Assembly: GCF_019649055.1 (NCBI RefSeq)
Contig: NW_026570232.1
Span: 1,550,001 to 1,614,000 of the forward strand
Reading direction: 5' to 3'
DNA from: Paramacrobiotus metropolitanus
Taxonomy: Eukaryota > Tardigrada > Eutardigrada > Parachela > Macrobiotidae
DNA: 64,000 nt
Shown: positions 59,524 to 64,000 of the stretch, piece after piece
Layout of the letters: the number at the start of each line of letters is the position of its first letter
Numbering within the stretch: the stretch's first letter is position 1
Position numbers and translations under genes: made by a program
The notes under the pieces: model-generated
Told to the model about the DNA's origin: nothing
Database searches by the model: none
What the model saw: the letters and a program-made list of their open reading frames with translations, nothing else

Positions 59524-61681
59524 ATGGTGGAACTGCACGAAGTGTCGGAGCCAACCGATGGCATCGTTCTGACACAGAACAATGTGGCGGCCAAGAATCG
59601 ACAGCGGAATTTCGGGACCGGCCGATTATTTATCACCGAACAGTGGGTTTTTCTGTGTGTAGCCAAGGCGGAAAGCGCACTTATGGCATAATGTGCGTGT
59701 TGCAGATGCGTCTGCTGGATTGCGGATCCATCCGCGGTGGGGAGCTCCGCGGGAAGCGCGCTGGAGGGTTCCTCGTCGCTCACGGGCTTCACGCTGTCCT
59801 ACTACGAGATCTCCCTGCACGCCATCAGTAAGGATCCCGGCTCGTTCCCCGAGGAATGCATCTACATGCTGTTGGACGGTGTGGAGGGTGCGGACCCTGC
59901 GACGCACAGCGATATGGGTGAGCAACGGAGCAAATTGAAATGTCGTCATTGCAGTAGAAGTACCTAACTTTTATCAGTTTTACGCTGAACTCAGTCGTTG
60001 ATCGTTGTGAGCGTAACGGATCAATGATTTATTTTATCTTATCGCATCGTAACGGCTTTTTGATCTGGCTTTAAATGCAGTGACGATGTTTTTCCAGTTT
60101 GTAAATTAGAATTTTTATTATGGCTGCGAGGACCGTAAACTACGCATATCGTATCGAAAATGTACAGCTATACCGCTTTTGACGGCTCGTGACTGATCGA
60201 TTTCTAATTTCTTGAACGTGACAGCATTGTGGCTGCAAGACAGTGAAAGTGCTTTTGACTGTGTACACTGTACTTGAACTTGTGCAAGCGTTTAAAGTAG
60301 GCAAAGTCATTCGTATGTATGAAAATCTTTACGCTTCTGCAGACATAGGTACAAGTTTTATTTCCTAAATTCATATCATTGCATTTCAAAAACACTATGC
60401 TGCGACAATCACGGAATGCCAGAGCTTGTTTTGGTTTTGACAGATGGGAACGATGACGAGGCGATGGACGAGGATGCGGATGTGCACATCGAGACTTCGA
60501 GTGATGTGAAGGAGCTGTGCTTTGTTCCCGAAGATAAATCGACATGTGAGTAGGGATGTCGAAAACTTGAGATGCTTACGGTTTGCAGCTAGCCTGACTT
60601 TTGAAATAGTTTGTTCAAAAATTTTAAATTATTTGCCTGTGAGCCCAAGTTTCTTGTTGAATTAACTTAGCAAATAAAGTTAAGCTCAAGTCAGTTTTAA
60701 AGGCGGCTTGGAGCCGACTTTGAATCCAAAAAGTGGAAGGAGGAAAACTGACAACTTTCGCACATTTTGCAGTTTTCCTCCTTCCACTTTTTGGATTCAG
60801 TCTGCTCACTCAACACTGATTTCGACTTGCGGGTGCATCATAAGCCTGATACACTCGAAGCTGATAATTTTTTGAGGATGGCTTAATTGGTGGGGCCTGC
60901 TAGTGTGTTGATATCAGTGCTATTAGTTTATATTTTTAACCACGATGCAAGTTTTATCCGCTTTCTTTGAAATTCTTCAGTTTTTTTAAAAATATTTATG
61001 TCTGCTGTCGTAATTGCATCTCAGATGAAATAATGCTGTGATGTGATGTGAAAATTACAGTGGAGGCTATCTTCAACGCCATGTCCACATGTCAAGCCCT
61101 CCATCCGGACGCGGAAGACGAGCAGTCGGACGATGAAGGCGAGGCGGATGATGATGATGAAGCAGCCGCCGTGGAGCAGGGCGCCGGGGGTCTCCTCAAC
61201 GCGGTGGTGCATGATGAAGAGTTCGAGGATGATGAGCCGGAAGACGGTAGCGGGGATGCGCCGACGGCCAATGGCGAGCATTCCCTTAATGCGCACCATC
61301 GTGGTAATATTACAAGATTCGCTGCATTATATGTCTAATATCGCGGATCGGAATGTTTAGCATCGCCGCTCAAAAAGTTCTTAACCAATTCGAATGCTTT
61401 AGTCAGCTGCTGTTTATGCAATTAAAGTATGAATCTGTTCGCTTTCTTTCATGACCATTGTGTACTTAGAATGCTGTGTTCTGCCCACAGTTTGAGTGTT
61501 TTTTTTCCCGAAACCATCGCAACCCATAGTAGCAGACTTTTTTTGCTTGTAAATGGTGAATTATTACTACTATCAGAAACTTTTTATCATCTGTAGTGTG
61601 ACCCCGTGTGCCTTTTTCGTTGTTCTGGTGATGCTGTGTAATCAAACTTTGTTATAACTTGCAGGAGATGGTGACACGTAG
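59524..61681 (+). CDS. CLNS1A: pICln, methylosome subunit / snRNP assembly chaperone
   Basis: Five exons join in phase into 230 aa (human 237): 59524-59642, 59706-59917, 60444-60545, 61061-61303 and a final 17-base coding piece 61665-61681. pICln carries Sm proteins to the PRMT5 methylosome and holds them for SMN-dependent snRNP assembly in the cytosol. Visible family marks: a PH-like fold with FGTGRLFITE near 30-40 and GFTLSYYEISLHAISK in the centre, acidic loops, CFVPEDKSTLEAIFNAMSTCQALHP, and the acidic Asp/Glu-rich C-terminal region that binds Sm proteins. The last exon ends GDGDT. Intron 3 holds a perfect 29-bp hairpin. The start is the first ATG in a good frame, and the N-terminus matches the family start. 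Confidence 0.94.
60722..60798. repeat. Perfect 29-bp inverted repeat (hairpin) in pICln intron 3
   Basis: Bases 60722-60750 and 60770-60798 are exact reverse complements over 29 bp, separated by a 19-base loop. The stem starts GAATCCAAAAAGTGG. A looser match (GAGCCGACTTT against GAGCAGACT) extends it by about ten more pairs. Transcribed with the pre-mRNA it would fold into a long perfect RNA stem. It could be a fold-back element, a hairpin-RNA precursor or a small palindromic insertion. Confidence 0.9.
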
Positions 61682-62457
61682 CAGGCGGACCTGGTTCTCC
61701 TTGCCAACGTCAATGCACGTTCCTTTCTCAAGTTATTACACGATTGCACTTTCCGAATGGAGGCTTCGGTGTGGTCGGCCCACATCCGCAACCTCTTGTC
61801 GGGTAGTTGTCTTTTGTCGGAAGAGGTGATGGGAAATTGTTGTTTACAAAATATGTCTGCACGACGTGATGCGGAAGCTGTGAGATCGAATGATAAGAAA
61901 ACTAACTGAAGATTGAAGATATCCTCATGATGTTGTTTTTAAAGGTTAACCACAATACGAGTACAGATTGTACAACGCGTGCTGTCTGGCATGATGTGTT
62001 TTAAAGGGTTTATCGGCAAACAGGGATTCTGCTGTAACGGAATGATTGAGTGTCGTAGAGCATTTACCAGTATTACCTATTAATGTATCTGTACTTTGAA
62101 TAACCCAGTAGACACATTTCTGTTTATTTTATTTATGTGTGCACAGATAGATTCTGTTCTGTAATTATACTGGGTGCGTCATCTCGATCTGAAAATGAGA
62201 GCCTGATCATTTATGTTGGATGGTTTGAAAAAATTGGTTACCAATCATCATGCTTGATGATTGTTAATAAAATTAATAGGCGACCGAACCGTTCCTTTTT
62301 AACTGGACAAGAAGATTTGTGTTGTGGCAAGTATTTCTTCCGGATTTCTGGTTCACGAATATGGAATACAGTACAGATGATCTTCCGTTAAGTACTGGGA
62401 GGTTTTTGTAGCACGTGCACAATTGTCACCATCGTCGTAGATGGATGTTCAGGTAGT
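61682..62457. other. Convergent spacer between pICln and the hemopexin-repeat gene
   Basis: No exon is supported. A plus-strand AATAAA at 62266-62271 could end the pICln transcript. Confidence 0.45.
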
Positions 62458-63882
62458 TCAGAGGATGTTGACGTGGTGATTGAGAGCTGCCGCCGTCCAG
62501 CCGCGGAAGTAGTCCTTCTCCGGGTCGAATTTCCGACCATAGGGTATCCTTAGCATTCTGGTTTTTGCACTCATCAGCGGTTCCAAGCATCCATACAAGC
62601 TCTGCGTTGGAAACGAGGAAACCACCTAGTACATAACAATGTTAATGCACGGCCAAGTAATGAGAATCTAGTGGCCGTTTTTTTAGTTGAGCAAGCTTAA
62701 AGCAGCCTTCGGTTAACCCATGCTACCGGCTCAGTGCAGCAGTCGCCAATAGAAAGGTCACTCCAGACGGCCACTTCCCTTATGTACCGTAGCTAGCATG
62801 TTTATGTAATTTAGGTATCAACTTTAGTCAACTTCTTAAAATTTATATTCTGGAAGCCTATAATTAATAGCATGCTGCTCACATTATATATTGCTCGTCA
62901 TCTACATAAGTATACTTCGGACCGATTCCAGTACAATTCACTTTTACAGTCAAAGCTCATGGTTATTTTGGTTAGTTACCTGTAGCGATATTGTGTCCAC
63001 TTGGTAAGCAGTTTTATCGATAACAATGTAGGCCAGACCATCAGACAAGTTGACTGCAGTCTCAACCGGAAGTGCCGGTAATCCCATATCCGCCTGTTGC
63101 AATATGACCATCAATTTGTAGACACTTATATTCGGTACATAACTCAACAGACGCACAATTAGACGCGCAGTAACAGGGTGCCGTATTAATAATGCCGTAC
63201 TAGCCTTAGCATATTTGATGTTCTTCAACGGATAAGGATATGTGAGAGTGCCCGTTTTAATACGGGCTTGGCTACTCGAAATTAAGTCAAATCAAATCAA
63301 ATTATACATAATTAAAACAATTACATGTAATAAAGATCTTCTCTTATATACCGAGTTAAAACGTACGGCATCACTATGTAATGCGACTACTGCAGGCCTT
63401 CTAAATCTTTATTATAGAGGCGGAAGTGCAATTTTATTTATATACTTGTCCTTATTATAAGCTCCTTAATTTCTCTTAATTATAAATCTGACCCCTTAAT
63501 GTAAAGCTGAGATATAACGTCTCCGAAATTACCAGATTTCCCCGTTGAACAAAGGGGAACTGCTCGATGCCGAAGACGTAGAAGCTGTCGCCTTTGACGA
63601 AGATGAGCGAGGTGTTGGTCATGAAGGCGGCGTCGAGGTTGGAGCGCGGGATCTGTGGGAAGGCCTGCTCAATGAGCCCGCTGTAGGGCTCGCGCGGAGA
63701 TTTATTCCAGAAGACGTAGAAGCGGTCGTCCTTAAAGAAGAGTGTCTGCCCGTCGGCCAGCGTGATGGCCGCGTCGGGCTTGTTGGGCAGACCGGACCAG
63801 TCGCGGCCGATGGGCTGACCGGCCAGTTGCCGGTTGTCCACCACGTTCCCCTCAAAGTCCATAATGTGCCAGTATACATCGT
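62458..63882 (-). CDS. Hemopexin-repeat protein, C-terminal part (5' end outside window)
   Basis: Three minus-strand exons are supported: 63882-63533, 63222-62980 and 62601-62458, with consistent phases and a TGA stop at 62458-62460. The first encodes hemopexin-type propeller blades, for example LDAAFMTNTSLIFVKGDSF and a preceding AAITLADGQTLFFKDDRF. The second carries one more blade-like stretch (VETAVNLSDGLAYIVID). The last exon encodes a short tail ending AAALNHHVNIL. Hemopexin repeats occur in matrix metalloproteinases and in secreted or membrane-bound binding proteins. The catalytic or N-terminal part, if any, is beyond base 64000, so the full function cannot be told. The acceptor of the middle exon is the least certain boundary. 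Confidence 0.75.
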
Positions 63883-64000
63883 CTGCAATATAAATATACC
63901 GCCTACAGTAACGCGCGTGTACCACAATTTTATTTTCTGCGACGGCTTAACATGCACTTAAGGGAAATAAAAATATTAACTCATAATAAACAAATGATAA
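63883..64000 (-). other. Intron of the hemopexin-repeat gene at the window edge
   Basis: The acceptor ATTGCAG lies just upstream (minus strand) of the 63882 exon. The rest of the intron and the 5' exons are outside the window. Confidence 0.6.

Overview
This is animal nuclear DNA, not bacterial or viral. Genes are split by many GT-AG introns of roughly 60 bp to 6.7 kb, exon phases join consistently, and the products are conserved animal housekeeping proteins. Intergenic and intronic DNA is AT-rich and carries several non-autonomous DNA transposons. Gene structure and content fit an invertebrate with a fairly compact, intron-dense genome. A tardigrade or another ecdysozoan is my guess, but the sequence alone does not prove it. 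All exon limits were set by hand from splice motifs, reading phase and family similarity recalled from knowledge.

Layout: 1-1104 is the decayed tail of a pogo/Tigger-like transposase. 1748-1925 is a 12-bp tandem array. 2397-3596 is a hAT-type MITE with a second copy of the same family nested inside it, both with intact target duplications. 4102-5845 (+) encodes the SNARE Vti1. 7901-23676 (+) encodes the calcineurin A catalytic subunit over 10 exons and two very long introns. 25220-29681 (+) encodes splicing factor 1 (SF1/BBP); its first intron carries a 155-bp MITE. 30186-32102 (-) is a 2OG-Fe(II) oxygenase-like gene broken by a one-base frameshift. 32945-39464 (-) encodes the P5A ATPase ATP13A1 in 14 exons, one intron being GC-AG. 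40017-43507 (+) encodes mitochondrial tryptophanyl-tRNA synthetase, head-to-head with ATP13A1. 45143-46351 (+) is a four-helix membrane protein with a C-terminal PPxY motif. 47262-56676 (-) is a zinc-finger/AT-hook protein of about 928 aa that I could assemble from nine exons but not name. 57885-59340 is a 1.46-kb element with long terminal inverted repeats, lying in the head-to-head spacer before 59524-61681 (+), which encodes pICln (CLNS1A). 62458-63882 (-) is the 3' part of a hemopexin-repeat protein that runs off the window.

The genes do not form a pathway. They are ordinary neighbours: vesicle fusion (Vti1), calcium signalling (calcineurin), splicing and snRNP assembly (SF1, pICln), ER membrane-protein quality control (ATP13A1) and mitochondrial translation (WARS2). 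I see no new multi-gene system. The least ordinary parts are the transposon insertions with readable target duplications, a perfect 29-bp hairpin in a pICln intron, the frameshifted oxygenase, and the unnamed zinc-finger/AT-hook protein with a duplicated module.
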